This document shows positions 16,254-24,175 of a stretch of DNA of 64,000 nucleotides, one piece after another (positions within the stretch are counted from its first letter, which is position 1; each line of letters starts with the position of its first letter). The stretch spans positions 1-64,000 of the forward strand of contig DAOUHZ010000114.1 in assembly GCA_034428455.1 (NCBI GenBank). Reading direction: 5' to 3'. The notes beneath the pieces are model-generated. The model saw nothing but the letters and a program-made list of their open reading frames with translations, ran no database searches and was not told the DNA's origin. The DNA comes from Bin87 sp034428455 (GTDB taxonomy: Bacteria; Chloroflexota; Dehalococcoidia; Lucifugimonadales; UBA3495). The position numbers were made by a program, and so were the translations under genes.

Positions 16254-16583
16254 TCAGTCCACCGGAGGCCGCTTCTCCCACTGCTCCGGCGCCGGGTATA
16301 CCGGCGTGGCGAGCTTGCGGATGTTCTCGGTAGCGAACCAGTCCGCGCACTCCTCCCGCCACTTGATGAAGTGCGGAGCGTTGCGGTGGGCTTCCACCGC
16401 GGCCTCGTCCTCGTACACTTCAAACAGGTGGATCTTGTTCTCGTCTTCGGTGTCCTGCAGGACGTCGAAGCGCAGGCATCCCGGCTCATCGTTGTTCGAG
16501 CCCCTGGCGTCCCCCAGCATGGAGGCCATGAACTGGTCCTTGAAGCCAGGTTTGATGTTGATTTCCACAATCAGCGCGATCAT
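16254..16583 (-). CDS. antibiotic-biosynthesis/quinol monooxygenase (ABM, YgiN-like)
   Basis: The 109-aa single-domain protein of the dimeric alpha-beta barrel ABM family has I-V-E-I-N-I-K-P-G, C-L-R-F-D-V-L-Q-D and F-E-V-Y-E-D-E-A-A-V-E-A-H. Members oxidise quinols or aromatic polyketides without cofactor; the substrate here is unknown. ATG 16583 follows AAGGAG with good spacing, and TGC-TATAAT lies upstream. The sequence upstream of this ATG reads open but holds the promoter, so the longer start is rejected. Confidence 0.88.
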   Translation of the reverse strand: MIALIVEINIKPGFKDQFMASMLGDARGSNNDEPGCLRFDVLQDTEDENKIHLFEVYEDEAAVEAHRNAPHFIKWREECADWFATENIRKLATPVYPAPEQWEKRPPVD

Positions 16584-16616
16584 TGTTGTCTCCTTGGATG
16601 TCGGGGAGTCGCGCCG

Positions 16617-16625
16617 ATTATAGCA
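16617..16625 (-). promoter_or_regulatory. extended -10 promoter of the ABM gene
   Basis: TGC-TATAAT on the minus strand lies about 33 nt upstream of the ATG at 16583, leaving room for the AAGGAG ribosome site. Confidence 0.65.
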
Positions 16626-16643
16626 GCGACCGACGCAAAGTTG

Positions 16644-16649
16644 TAGAAT
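16644..16649 (+). promoter_or_regulatory. possible -10 of the glutaredoxin-like gene
   Basis: TAGAAT about 35 nt upstream of ATG 16685, back to back with the ABM promoter. No -35 or TG extension is seen. Confidence 0.35.
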
Positions 16650-16684
16650 GCCGGCATAGTCGGCTCGCCACACGGGAGGTAATC

Positions 16685-16900
16685 ATGGCAGATATCCCCA
16701 TCGTGTACACCCTCACGGTGTGTCCCGCTTGCGATTCGCTGCGCGCCGCCTGGCGACGCGAGGGCGTGGAATACGAGGAACGCCGCGTTGATCAGAGCCA
16801 GGAAACACTGGATGAAGCCCTGGACTTTGGGGATGCCGTTCCCATCATCGTGTGGCCCGATGGCAAGGTGGAAACCGGTTTTCGCGGTCAGCGCGGTTGA
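16685..16900 (+). CDS. small glutaredoxin-like protein
   Basis: A 71-aa thioredoxin-fold protein with a C-P-A-C pair (Cys 13 and 16), a conserved Y-E-E-R-R-V-D strand, and the cis-Pro segment A-V-P-I-I-V-W followed by D-G-K. It is of NrdH/glutaredoxin type and should act as a small cytoplasmic dithiol reductant. GGGAGGT precedes the ATG. It is followed after 87 nt by a second thioredoxin-fold gene, which suggests a redox pair. Confidence 0.85.
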   Translation: MADIPIVYTLTVCPACDSLRAAWRREGVEYEERRVDQSQETLDEALDFGDAVPIIVWPDGKVETGFRGQRG

Positions 16901-16987
16901 GAAATCGGCTGACCGGCCGGTGGCCTGTCTCCAATCCCCTCCTCGGCAATAGCCGGAGCCAAATCGCGGAACTTTCGAGGTGTAATC

Positions 16988-17572
16988 ATGGTGCAGGAAG
17001 CCAGCGTCGTGACCCCGGAGCGCTACTCCCAGGGCATGACCTACGATCAGTACATGGACACGGTCAAGGTCAACAAGGCCAGGATCGAAGAATACTACGC
17101 CAATGTGTCCCTGGACTCTGAACAGACCGCCAGGTTGCAAGAGTTGGCATCACATGACAACGGCCCCGCGCGCATGATGGTGATCGGCGAGGACTGGTGC
17201 GGCGACGTAGTGCGTGAACTGCCTGTCCTGGCCCGCGTCGCCGAGGCGGCCGGGCTGGAGCTGCGCATCTTCCCCCGCGACGAAAACCACGACATCATGA
17301 ACGAATTCCTCAAAGAGGGCCTCTATATGTCGATCCCCGTCGCCGTCTTCTACGACCAGGGGCACGAGTACATTTGCCACTGGATCGAGCGCTCCGAGGT
17401 TGCCAACCGCGAGCAGGGCGAGATCGAATCCGCAATCCGCTCTGAGCAGCCGGATATCTCCGATCAGGACTTTGGCCGGCAGCGCCGCGCGCGAACGGCA
17501 GCCCGCGCCGGCGACTGGCAGAAGGCCACCGTCGACGAACTGGTATGGCTATTGCAGGAACACCTGCACTGA
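16988..17572 (+). CDS. thioredoxin-family protein with single active-site Cys
   Basis: The 194-aa protein resembles the thioredoxin_9 family. The active-site region is E-D-W-C-G-D (Trp 70, Cys 71), so the usual second Cys of W-C-x-x-C is replaced; a monothiol role is likely. The cis-Pro loop is S-I-P-V-A-V-F-Y. A C-terminal acidic/basic extension of about 60 residues is typical of the family. CGAGGTG precedes the ATG. It lies downstream of the glutaredoxin-like gene. Confidence 0.8.
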   Translation: MVQEASVVTPERYSQGMTYDQYMDTVKVNKARIEEYYANVSLDSEQTARLQELASHDNGPARMMVIGEDWCGDVVRELPVLARVAEAAGLELRIFPRDENHDIMNEFLKEGLYMSIPVAVFYDQGHEYICHWIERSEVANREQGEIESAIRSEQPDISDQDFGRQRRARTAARAGDWQKATVDELVWLLQEHLH

Positions 17573-17606
17573 CTTCCAACAGCGTTCCAGGGGTTGCCCA
17601 ACTCAA

Positions 17607-17632
17607 TCGGGGCGGACCATGATCCGCCCCGA
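17607..17632. terminator. hairpin between convergent genes
   Basis: A perfect 10-bp stem (TCGGGGCGGA at 17607-17616, TCCGCCCCGA at 17623-17632) with a 6-nt loop. The T-run is poor on both sides, but the position between the thioredoxin gene and purS fits a bidirectional terminator. Confidence 0.6.
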
Positions 17633-17635
17633 CGT

Positions 17636-17887
17636 TCATTCAACCCGTTCCAGGGTGAACCGGTAATTCTCGATGACCGGGTTCGCCAGCAGCCGGTCGC
17701 ACATTCCCGCCACGTCGCTCTCGGCCTGCGCTTGATCTTCGGTGTTCACCCGGATTTCCAGGTACTTGCCGATGCGCACGTCCTCCACGGTTGCGTAGCC
17801 CAAGCTGTGCAGACCGCCCATCACCGTCAAGCCCTGGGGGTCGTTCACCGCGGGTTTCAGGGTCACGTAGACCCGTGCCAAAAACAT
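17636..17887 (-). CDS. purS: phosphoribosylformylglycinamidine synthase subunit PurS
   Basis: The 83-aa protein is the small subunit of the three-part FGAM synthase (PurS-PurQ-PurL), which acts at the fourth step of purine synthesis. It has the PurS pattern A-R-V-Y-V-T-L-K-P-A-V-N-D-P-Q-G followed by L-G-Y-A-T-V-E-D-V-R-I-G-K-Y-L-E-I. It is the last gene of the minus-strand purine cluster. purQ and purL are not in the window, so they must lie elsewhere. The ATG at 17887 is preferred over an upstream in-frame GTG. Confidence 0.93.
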   Translation of the reverse strand: MFLARVYVTLKPAVNDPQGLTVMGGLHSLGYATVEDVRIGKYLEIRVNTEDQAQAESDVAGMCDRLLANPVIENYRFTLERVE

Positions 17888-17921
17888 GCCGCTTGACCTG
17901 TCTCTGTGATCGTCGGGTCGC

Positions 17922-18704
17922 CTAACCACCGGACGACTGCGTCATATCGATGCCGGTGGTGCACGGCAGCCCGTTGGCGAACTCCGGGCCGGTGTTCCCG
18001 GGGTAGTCCTCGAAGAACTTGGCGATGCGCTCCGCGTCCACGCCTTCCATCCGGTCCAGCACGCCCCAGGCGGTCAGAGCGACCATGCCTTCAGGTATCG
18101 CCAAATAACGACGCACGATGGCGAACTCGCGGGCCATCGGGATTGCATCCACGGCCGCCCTTAGCTCCGCAACTTCAGCGTCGCTGGCGAGGTTGTAGCT
18201 GACAATGATGTTGCCGTGTTCCAGGTTGTGCACCAGCAATTCGTCCGGCAGAGGGTGGTTGTAGAACCCGCAGTCACTCCACGCTCCCCAGTGACGGCCG
18301 GAAGTCGGCGGAACTGTGCTGTAACCTCCGGGGATCACGTCGGTGATTTTCATTTGCGACGGGAAATGGTCTCGGCTGGGCATTGCCTCGACCAGAATCG
18401 GCCCGTCGGTGGGCTGAACCATGACGACGGCGGCCTTGGTCGGCGTTGGAGTCAAGGTTGCGGTGGGCGTGGGCGTTGCCGGCGACTGCGTGGGCGTCAG
18501 CGTCAGGGCGGGTGCTCTCACCGCCGGCATGATGGTATTCGTGGGCGTGGGCAAGGGCGTCGGGGTGGGCAGAGGTGTGGCTGTAGCGATTGCCAGAGGC
18601 TGCGCTTCCGGCGCGGGAACTGGCTCCATCGTCGACCGGCAACCCAGCAGCGTCAGAAACAATCCCAGGATACAGGCGGTTCCCAGCGCGCCCCGCGCGA
18701 TCAT
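17922..18704 (-). CDS. lipoprotein with Pro/Thr-rich linker and DUF3105 domain
   Basis: The 260-aa protein starts with a lipoprotein signal (L-L-G-C, Cys 22). A long Pro/Thr linker built of P-T-P and T-P-T repeats (about 35-95) follows. The DUF3105 domain (about 105-250) has P-T-S-G-R-H-W-G-A-W, C-G-F-Y, P-D-E-L-L-V-H-N-L-E-H-G-N-I and A-L-T-A-W-G. The invariant Cys and the V-H-N-x-E-H-G histidines look like a metal site, as in other DUF3105 proteins; copper has been suggested but I cannot confirm it. The domain would sit outside the membrane. It is the second of two tandem DUF3105 paralogues. Confidence 0.85.
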   Translation of the reverse strand: MIARGALGTACILGLFLTLLGCRSTMEPVPAPEAQPLAIATATPLPTPTPLPTPTNTIMPAVRAPALTLTPTQSPATPTPTATLTPTPTKAAVVMVQPTDGPILVEAMPSRDHFPSQMKITDVIPGGYSTVPPTSGRHWGAWSDCGFYNHPLPDELLVHNLEHGNIIVSYNLASDAEVAELRAAVDAIPMAREFAIVRRYLAIPEGMVALTAWGVLDRMEGVDAERIAKFFEDYPGNTGPEFANGLPCTTGIDMTQSSGG

Positions 18705-18717
18705 AACCGCGGATCAC

Positions 18718-19473
18718 CTACGGGTTCATTACGCCGCCGGTGGTGCACGGGGCTCCGTTAGGAAACTCCGGCCCCAACTTGCCGGAATAAGCCTCGAAAA
18801 ACCGCTCTATGCGATCCTTGTCGATTCCGGCAACCTGATAATTGTTGGCGTCGTCCACTTGCCTCACGTTCCACTTGTCAATGACGCCCCATGTAGTCAG
18901 CGCGATGCTCCCCTCGGGGAAGAGCTCGTTGCCATCGGCATCCACGGTGCCCGGATCATACGGCCGGGCCACGCCCCACGCATTGGTCAGGCCGATATCG
19001 TCGAATACGTCCTCCAACTCGTCGATCTGCTCCTGGTCCCCCAGGTTGTAGCTGACGACGATGTTGCCGTGCTCCATGTTGTGCACGATGCGCTCGTCGG
19101 GCACCGGGTCGGTGTAGAAGCCGCATTGCACCCAACCGTTCCAGTGCCGTCCGGAAGTCGGTGGCGTGGTCAGGTAGCCCTCCGGCACCACGTCGGCTAT
19201 GAACAGATTGTCCGGGAAGTGGGCCGCGCTCGGGGCGAGCTCGGCCTGAACGCCGATGCCTTCCACGTATTCGCTGGCCTCGCCCTGTCCGGTGCCGCCA
19301 AAGTTGACCGGCAGCACCACGGGCACCAGCAGCGCGATGATGAAAAGGCCGGCGATGGCGGCGAAGGCAAAAAGCAGCCAACGGCTGCGAAACCCGCCGC
19401 CTGTGGCGATGGGCGGTGTGCGCCGCTGGGAACGCCGAGAGGCGCTCCGCCGGCGATGTCGGGAGGGAGGCAA
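18718..19473 (-). CDS. membrane-anchored DUF3105 protein
   Basis: A 251-aa paralogue of the next gene. It has a basic N-terminus (about 1-30), one membrane helix (about 32-55) and an extracytoplasmic DUF3105 domain with P-T-S-G-R-H-W-N-G-W, C-G-F-Y, V-H-N-M-E-H-G-N-I-V-V-S-Y-N-L and A-L-T-T-W-G. It differs from its neighbour in anchor type (helix rather than lipid) and in lacking the Pro/Thr linker. The two genes are 13 nt apart and lie between purC and purS, with no known link to purines. Confidence 0.85.
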   Translation of the reverse strand: MPPSRHRRRSASRRSQRRTPPIATGGGFRSRWLLFAFAAIAGLFIIALLVPVVLPVNFGGTGQGEASEYVEGIGVQAELAPSAAHFPDNLFIADVVPEGYLTTPPTSGRHWNGWVQCGFYTDPVPDERIVHNMEHGNIVVSYNLGDQEQIDELEDVFDDIGLTNAWGVARPYDPGTVDADGNELFPEGSIALTTWGVIDKWNVRQVDDANNYQVAGIDKDRIERFFEAYSGKLGPEFPNGAPCTTGGVMNP

Positions 19474-19510
19474 ACCGATTCCTTATGCGCGGCCCGGCAG
19501 ATATCGACGC

Positions 19511-20413
19511 TTACAGCGTTTCGCCGGTAAGCAGCCGGTAGGCTTGGCGATAGAGCTCGGCCGTGCGCTGCACGATGTCATCGGGCAGTTCCGGCGCCGG
19601 CGGCTCCTGGTTCCAGCCCTTGGCCGTCAGGTAGTCGCGCACGAACTGCTTGTCGTAGCTCGGCTGCGATTTCCCGGGAGCGTATCCTTCGGCGTCCCAG
19701 AACCGGCTGGAGTCGGGCGTCAGCAACTCGTCAATCAGGATTAGCTCGCCGTCCAGGAAGCCGAACTCCATCTTGGTGTCCGCCAGCACGATACCGCGGT
19801 CTTTCGCGAAGTCGTGAGCGTGCAGGTATACGGCCTTGCTGATGTCGGCCAGTCGCTGCGCCGTGTCGGCCCCCACCATGTCGATGACCTGCTCGTCGGT
19901 CATGTTCTCGTCATGCCCTTCTTCAGCCTTGGTCGTCGGCGTGAAGAGAGGCTCTGGGAACATGTCGCCTTCCACCATGCCGGCTGGCATGGGTTTGCCC
20001 TGCACGGTGCCCTGCCTCCGGTACTCGCCCCAGGCCGAGCCGGTGATGTACCCGCGCACGATGCACTCGATGTCGATGCGCTCCGCCTTCTTGACGATCA
20101 TCGCCTGTCGGGCAACGCCGTCCTCAGCGTAGGCGGGGTTTGCAACCACCGGGTTGCCGGCATAGGCGGCGGCGCCCGGACCATCGGCCAGAGCCACCAG
20201 GTGGTTGGGCACGATATGGTCGGTCAGCCCAAACCAGAAGGCGGACATGCGGTTCAGCGCCGCCCCTTTGTCGGGGATGCCATTGGGCAGCACCACATCG
20301 AAGGCCGATATCCGGTCGGTGGCGACCATCAGCAGCAGGTCGTCCGTGAGCTGGTAGGTATCGCGGACTTTGCCGCGGTGCATTCGGTCGGGCATTCGCG
20401 TTTCAATAATCAT
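19511..20413 (-). CDS. purC: phosphoribosylaminoimidazole-succinocarboxamide synthase
   Basis: The 300-aa SAICAR synthetase joins aspartate to CAIR using ATP. Landmarks are H-R-G-K-V-R-D-T-Y, A-T-D-R-I-S-A-F-D-V, the E-C-I-V-R-G-Y-I-T-G-S-A-W block and D-T-K-M-E-F-G. Length and order fit the longer eukaryote/actinobacteria-like branch. It lies 45 nt downstream of purB. No clear ribosome site precedes ATG 20413; two in-frame ATGs follow closely and could also be used. Confidence 0.96.
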   Translation of the reverse strand: MIIETRMPDRMHRGKVRDTYQLTDDLLLMVATDRISAFDVVLPNGIPDKGAALNRMSAFWFGLTDHIVPNHLVALADGPGAAAYAGNPVVANPAYAEDGVARQAMIVKKAERIDIECIVRGYITGSAWGEYRRQGTVQGKPMPAGMVEGDMFPEPLFTPTTKAEEGHDENMTDEQVIDMVGADTAQRLADISKAVYLHAHDFAKDRGIVLADTKMEFGFLDGELILIDELLTPDSSRFWDAEGYAPGKSQPSYDKQFVRDYLTAKGWNQEPPAPELPDDIVQRTAELYRQAYRLLTGETL

Positions 20414-20458
20414 GGCAGCAATTCAAGGCCCTGGGTCGTGTAGGTCGGAAATGGTGTG

Positions 20459-21772
20459 TCAGGCGAGCGCGGGGACGGGCAGCAGCCCGATGCGCTTGAA
20501 GTTTTCGTCGATGTAGCGCGTGTAGTACCCGTAGTCGAAGAGCTCGTCCATCTCGGGAACTGTCAGGTGCGTAGTCGCCTCGGCGTCCGACTTCAGCAAC
20601 TGCCGGAAGTCCTGGGCATCGTCCCAGGCGCGCATGGCGTTGCGCTGCACGATGTCGTAGGCGGCCTCCCGGGACAGCCCCTTGTCTTCCACCAGCGCCA
20701 GCAGCACCCGCTGGCTGAAGATCAGCCCCCGGCTGCTTTCCAGGTTCTGCCACATCCGGTCGGTGTCCACCCGCCAGCCGCTCACCACGTGGGTGAAGAC
20801 GCTAAGGATGTAGTCCAGCATCAGGCAGGTGTCCGGCAGGATGATTCGCTCCGAAGACGAGTGGCTGATGTCCCGCTCGCCCCACAGCGCGACGTTTTCC
20901 AGGGCCGGCACCGCGTTGCCGCGGATGGTCCGCGCCAGACCGCAGATCCGCTCCGTCAACTCAGGGTTGCGCTTGTGAGGCATGGATGAGGACCCGGTCT
21001 GCCCGGCGCCGAAAGGCTCCTCGACTTCGTGGATCTCCGTGCGTTGCATCCCCCGGATCTCGGTGGCAAACTTCTCCAGCGACGCGGCCACCAGGGCGGC
21101 CGTGGTGATGAAGTGGGCATGGCGATCACGCTGCACGACCTGGTTGGATACCGGCGCAACGTCCAGTCCCAGGTGATGGCACACCCGCTCCTCGATGTGC
21201 GGCGGTATGGTGGCGTGGGTCCCCACCGCGCCGGAGATCTTGCCCACGCGGATCGACTCGCGAGCCGCCGCCATCCGCTCCCGCTGTCGGCGCAGTTCGT
21301 CCCACCAGAGGGCCAGCTTGAGGCCAAAGGTCATCGGTTCCGCGTGGACGCCGTGAGTTCGCCCCATCATCAACGTGTCCTTGTGCAGAACGGCCTGTTG
21401 GCCCACGGCTTCGATGGCGGCGTCGATTTCCTTGAGCAGCAAGTCGGCCGCGGCCACCAGTTGCAGGGCCTGGCCCGTGTCCAGCATGTCGGACGAGGTC
21501 ATTCCCAAATGGAGCCAGCGCCCTTCCGGGCCCAGGGTTTCCGTGATGGAGCGTAGGAACGCGGTGACGTCGTGCCGGGTGGTTTCGAATATCTCCATCA
21601 TTCGCTGGTGGTTGTACGCCGCTCCGCGCAGCGATTCCATGTCCTCCAGCGGGATGACGCCGGCCTCGGTCCACGCCTCGCATACGGCCAGCTCGACGTC
21701 CAGCCACATGCGGTATTTGTTCTCATCAGACCAGACCTGTTTCATCGCCGGCCTGGAATAACGGTCAATCAC
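20459..21772 (-). CDS. purB: adenylosuccinate lyase
   Basis: The 437-aa enzyme of the fumarase/aspartase superfamily removes fumarate from SAICAR and from adenylosuccinate. It shows T-S-S-D-M-L-D-T, M-G-R-T-H-G-V-H-A-E-P and the signature loop S-S-S-M-P-H-K-R-N-P-E. The start is a GTG at 21772; a TGA-TAAAAT extended -10 lies 37 nt upstream, so purB-purC and later genes may be transcribed separately from the guaA-purD part. Confidence 0.97.
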   Translation of the reverse strand: MIDRYSRPAMKQVWSDENKYRMWLDVELAVCEAWTEAGVIPLEDMESLRGAAYNHQRMMEIFETTRHDVTAFLRSITETLGPEGRWLHLGMTSSDMLDTGQALQLVAAADLLLKEIDAAIEAVGQQAVLHKDTLMMGRTHGVHAEPMTFGLKLALWWDELRRQRERMAAARESIRVGKISGAVGTHATIPPHIEERVCHHLGLDVAPVSNQVVQRDRHAHFITTAALVAASLEKFATEIRGMQRTEIHEVEEPFGAGQTGSSSMPHKRNPELTERICGLARTIRGNAVPALENVALWGERDISHSSSERIILPDTCLMLDYILSVFTHVVSGWRVDTDRMWQNLESSRGLIFSQRVLLALVEDKGLSREAAYDIVQRNAMRAWDDAQDFRQLLKSDAEATTHLTVPEMDELFDYGYYTRYIDENFKRIGLLPVPALA

Positions 21773-21808
21773 AGGGTCGCCTCCGCACGATCTCCATAAC
21801 GCTCGGAC

Positions 21809-21817
21809 ATTTTATCA
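21809..21817 (-). promoter_or_regulatory. extended -10 promoter of purB
   Basis: TGA-TAAAAT on the minus strand, in the gap between the HAD gene and purB. Confidence 0.45.
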
Positions 21818-21891
21818 CAGCAGGTTTCCGGACCAGTGGCCCGGGACGCTATACCTACGAAGTTCTGGCCGGTGCGGATTGCCGGAATCAA

Positions 21892-22584
21892 CTACCCGTT
21901 GAGGGCGCTCATGTACCGTTGAACGGCTTCCAGCACGGGAGCGAAATCGGTGAACGGGGCAAACTCGATCCCGGCCTCGTCGCACATCGCCGCCATTTGG
22001 CGGTGGGCGAACACGGTATCGGCCACCTCGCCAGCCTCAAAATCCGAGCGTCCATCCCCCATGAAGAACACGTGGTGCCCCTGCTCCTGGAAGCGGCGCA
22101 CGATCAGGGCCTTGCTGTTGCCCAGATGTGGGGCGTCGGGATACGCGAAGTCGTAGCGGTACGCGCAAACCCGGCCCTGTTTGTCGAATTCGGTCGCCAC
22201 CGCGTAAACCGGCATACCTGATTTCCCGCATCCGTCCAGCAGTGCTTGGATATAGAAATCCAAGCCCTGGCTGATTATGCACATGGGGATCGAATTGGCT
22301 TGGCAATACTCCGACAACTCGGTGAAGTGCGGGCGGAAGTTAGCGTTGGCCCGGACGTAGGACTGCATGGCGTTTTTGCCCGCCCGCATCCGCAGGAACG
22401 TCGCTTCCTGGTAGTCCTTCAGCGACAGCTCGCCCGCTCGGAACCGCTCCCGCACGTCAGTCCATGTCGGATGGCCGAATTCGTGCAACAGCAATTCCGC
22501 CACGTTCTGGGCCGCGGCGGTGTCGTCGAAATCGGTGAGCACCGCCGGAAGCCGACGGTCCAATCCCGGCGCTCTAGCGTTCAC
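21892..22584 (-). CDS. HAD-family phosphatase (MtnX/HAD-IB type)
   Basis: About 230 aa with the HAD nucleophile motif L-T-D-F-D-D-T, the second motif C-I-I-S-Q-G-L-D (Ser), Lys in G-N-S-K-A-L-I and the acidic motif F-M-G-D-G-R-S-D-F-E. The fold is the phosphoserine-phosphatase/MtnX subgroup with a helical cap. The substrate is unknown; the purine cluster gives no firm hint. The start is uncertain: GTG 22584 overlaps the purE end by 11 nt, while GTG 22617 or ATG 22614 would extend the overlap. None has a good ribosome site. Confidence 0.82.
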   Translation of the reverse strand: MNARAPGLDRRLPAVLTDFDDTAAAQNVAELLLHEFGHPTWTDVRERFRAGELSLKDYQEATFLRMRAGKNAMQSYVRANANFRPHFTELSEYCQANSIPMCIISQGLDFYIQALLDGCGKSGMPVYAVATEFDKQGRVCAYRYDFAYPDAPHLGNSKALIVRRFQEQGHHVFFMGDGRSDFEAGEVADTVFAHRQMAAMCDEAGIEFAPFTDFAPVLEAVQRYMSALNG

Positions 22585-23032
22585 GGAGGGACTGCCGGTA
22601 GCGTTCCACGGCATCACGAATGTCGTCGTGCTTGATGCCCAGGATCTGGGCGGCGTAATACGCGGCGTTGCGCGCGCCCCATCCGCCGACAGCCATCGCT
22701 GCCACCGGGATGCCGGGCGGCATCTGCGCCGTGGAAAGCAGCGCGTCCCATCCGTTGAGCTCGCTGGAGGTCAAGGGTATTCCGATAACGGGCAAGGTTG
22801 TCTGGGCGGCCAGTGCGCCGCCCAGCGCGGCGGAACCGCCGGCCGCGGCGATGATTACCTCGATGCCGCGCTCTCGCGCCGTCGATGCGTATTCGTGGAC
22901 CCGCTCGGGCGTGCGGTGCGCCGACATGACGCGGACCTCATAGTCCACTCCGAGCGATTCCAGGGTGTTGATGGTCGGTTGCACCGCCTCTTCATCAGAG
23001 GCGCTGCCCATGATTACTCCTACCAGCGGCAA
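22574..23032 (-). CDS. purE: N5-carboxyaminoimidazole ribonucleotide mutase
   Basis: The 152-aa PurE shows the family signatures M-G-S-A-S-D, V-M-S-A-H-R-T-P and the A-A-A-G-G-S-A-A-L-G-G segment. It moves the carboxylate from N5 to C4 of AIR. purK is not next to it. The start is a TTG at 23032 with AAAGGAG at ideal spacing; an in-frame ATG seven codons later would delete the first strand. Confidence 0.95.
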   Translation of the reverse strand: MPLVGVIMGSASDEEAVQPTINTLESLGVDYEVRVMSAHRTPERVHEYASTARERGIEVIIAAAGGSAALGGALAAQTTLPVIGIPLTSSELNGWDALLSTAQMPPGIPVAAMAVGGWGARNAAYYAAQILGIKHDDIRDAVERYRQSLRER

Positions 23033-23058
23033 GGTACTACTCCTTTGGTGATTTTTGT

Positions 23059-23511
23059 TTAGACGTCGATTTCGGCGATGTCGCGGAAGGCGTCAAGCAG
23101 AGCGGACTGGATGGCGGCAATATCTTCTGCATCGTCGCCGTCCAGGTCAACTTCCTCATCCTCCACGATTACGTAGCCGGCGTCCTCGTCGTCGATGCCA
23201 ACCCGAACCTCGATCTCCACTGGCTCGCCGTCGTGCCAGTAAAGCGTGTAGACGATCTCATCGGCCAGCTCGTCGCCCCCGGCCCCATCATCATCGTCGT
23301 CGAAGTCGTATTGCCAGGATCGGTCCACCAGGAGGCGAGCGCCGCCGTCCAGCAGGATGTCGTTCATTTCGCCCATCATGCCGTCTACGGCCAGTTCCAC
23401 CGCGAACCGCTCGAGCAGCGTGCGCCGCTCGGCAACATCCGCCATCTGCTTGCCGTAACCCTCGTTGTCCACGCGGACGCGCAGTCGTTTCAGGTCATCC
23501 AGCCAGGGCAT
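23059..23511 (-). CDS. acidic hypothetical protein
   Basis: The 150-aa protein starts at ATG 23511 behind GGAGG. The N-terminal half is mixed helix (L-D-D-L-K-R-L-R-V, R-R-T-L-L-E-R-F); the C-terminal half is very acidic, with a D-F-D-D-D-D-D-G run and alternating E/D strands. No cysteines or membrane segments. I do not recognise a family. It sits between the 200-aa unknown gene and purE, so it is probably co-transcribed with purine genes. Confidence 0.75.
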   Translation of the reverse strand: MPWLDDLKRLRVRVDNEGYGKQMADVAERRTLLERFAVELAVDGMMGEMNDILLDGGARLLVDRSWQYDFDDDDDGAGGDELADEIVYTLYWHDGEPVEIEVRVGIDDEDAGYVIVEDEEVDLDGDDAEDIAAIQSALLDAFRDIAEIDV

Positions 23512-23551
23512 TGAACATTCCTCCGTGGTGGGCTTGGCGTCGCTGTCTTGG

Positions 23552-24154
23552 CTAGCGCGTTTCGCCGCCGGCCCGTTTTTGCCGCCCGTTAAGGTAACAG
23601 AACTCGTCAACGGCGCGAAAGTCAGGCAGATGCAATCGATGCGCCAAAGCGGCGAGAGTGTCCAGAAGGTCGATGTAGCACAATCCGGGATGCCCGGTCC
23701 GCAATCCCGGCGGGATCATGCCCAGGCGACGCAGCGTGCGCTCGGTATGCGGACTCCACGGCGCGAAGAGCGTCGGTTCCCGCAACGTGAGCAGGTACGA
23801 AGGCCACTCCTTGCCCGCGCCGGCCAGGCCGAACCCGCCGGTCTCCGTGGCGCACTCCTCGAACCGATTTTCAAGTTTGATGGTGTCGTACAGCAGAAAG
23901 TCCGCGGCATCGCGCACTTCGGCGATGGGGTTGCCCCGAAATTGCTCGGCCCGCCGGCCCCCGGCGCCGCGATAGAGTGCCAGCGCCTCCGCCTCGGTGA
24001 GCGTCGGCAGGTAATCCTGGCAGAGCCAGTCCGCGCGTCCGTCCTTGCCCCAGCGACGTTTGCGGAAGGCGTCCAACTCGCCGTCCAGTTCCGCTTTGCG
24101 GAAAGTCTCCGCCAGGGCCGCGAAATCGTGCGCTGACACAACGTGGCTTGTCAT
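23552..24154 (-). CDS. hypothetical helical protein with P-x-L-F-x-P-W signature
   Basis: The 200-aa protein is predicted mostly helical. The C-terminal part reads W-P-S-Y-L-L-T-L-R-E-P-T-L-F-A-P-W, then Y-I-D-L-L-D-T-L and D-E-F-C-Y-L. The same order of motifs occurs in the two proteins at 35542 and 36593 (for example S-V-V-N-P-A-L-F-L-P-W and F-I-Y-E-Y-N-F-L), suggesting a shared domain. Patterns of this kind remind me of helix-hairpin-helix glycosylase-like proteins, without proof. It lies 21 nt downstream of purD. Confidence 0.7.
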   Translation of the reverse strand: MTSHVVSAHDFAALAETFRKAELDGELDAFRKRRWGKDGRADWLCQDYLPTLTEAEALALYRGAGGRRAEQFRGNPIAEVRDAADFLLYDTIKLENRFEECATETGGFGLAGAGKEWPSYLLTLREPTLFAPWSPHTERTLRRLGMIPPGLRTGHPGLCYIDLLDTLAALAHRLHLPDFRAVDEFCYLNGRQKRAGGETR

Positions 24155-24175
24155 ACCGGAAAACGGGCTGCGACG

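Noticed and set aside
18421..18610. Short repeated units that could suggest a CRISPR or tandem repeat array
   Set aside because: They are Pro/Thr codons of the linker of the DUF3105 lipoprotein, with irregular spacing and no constant repeat.
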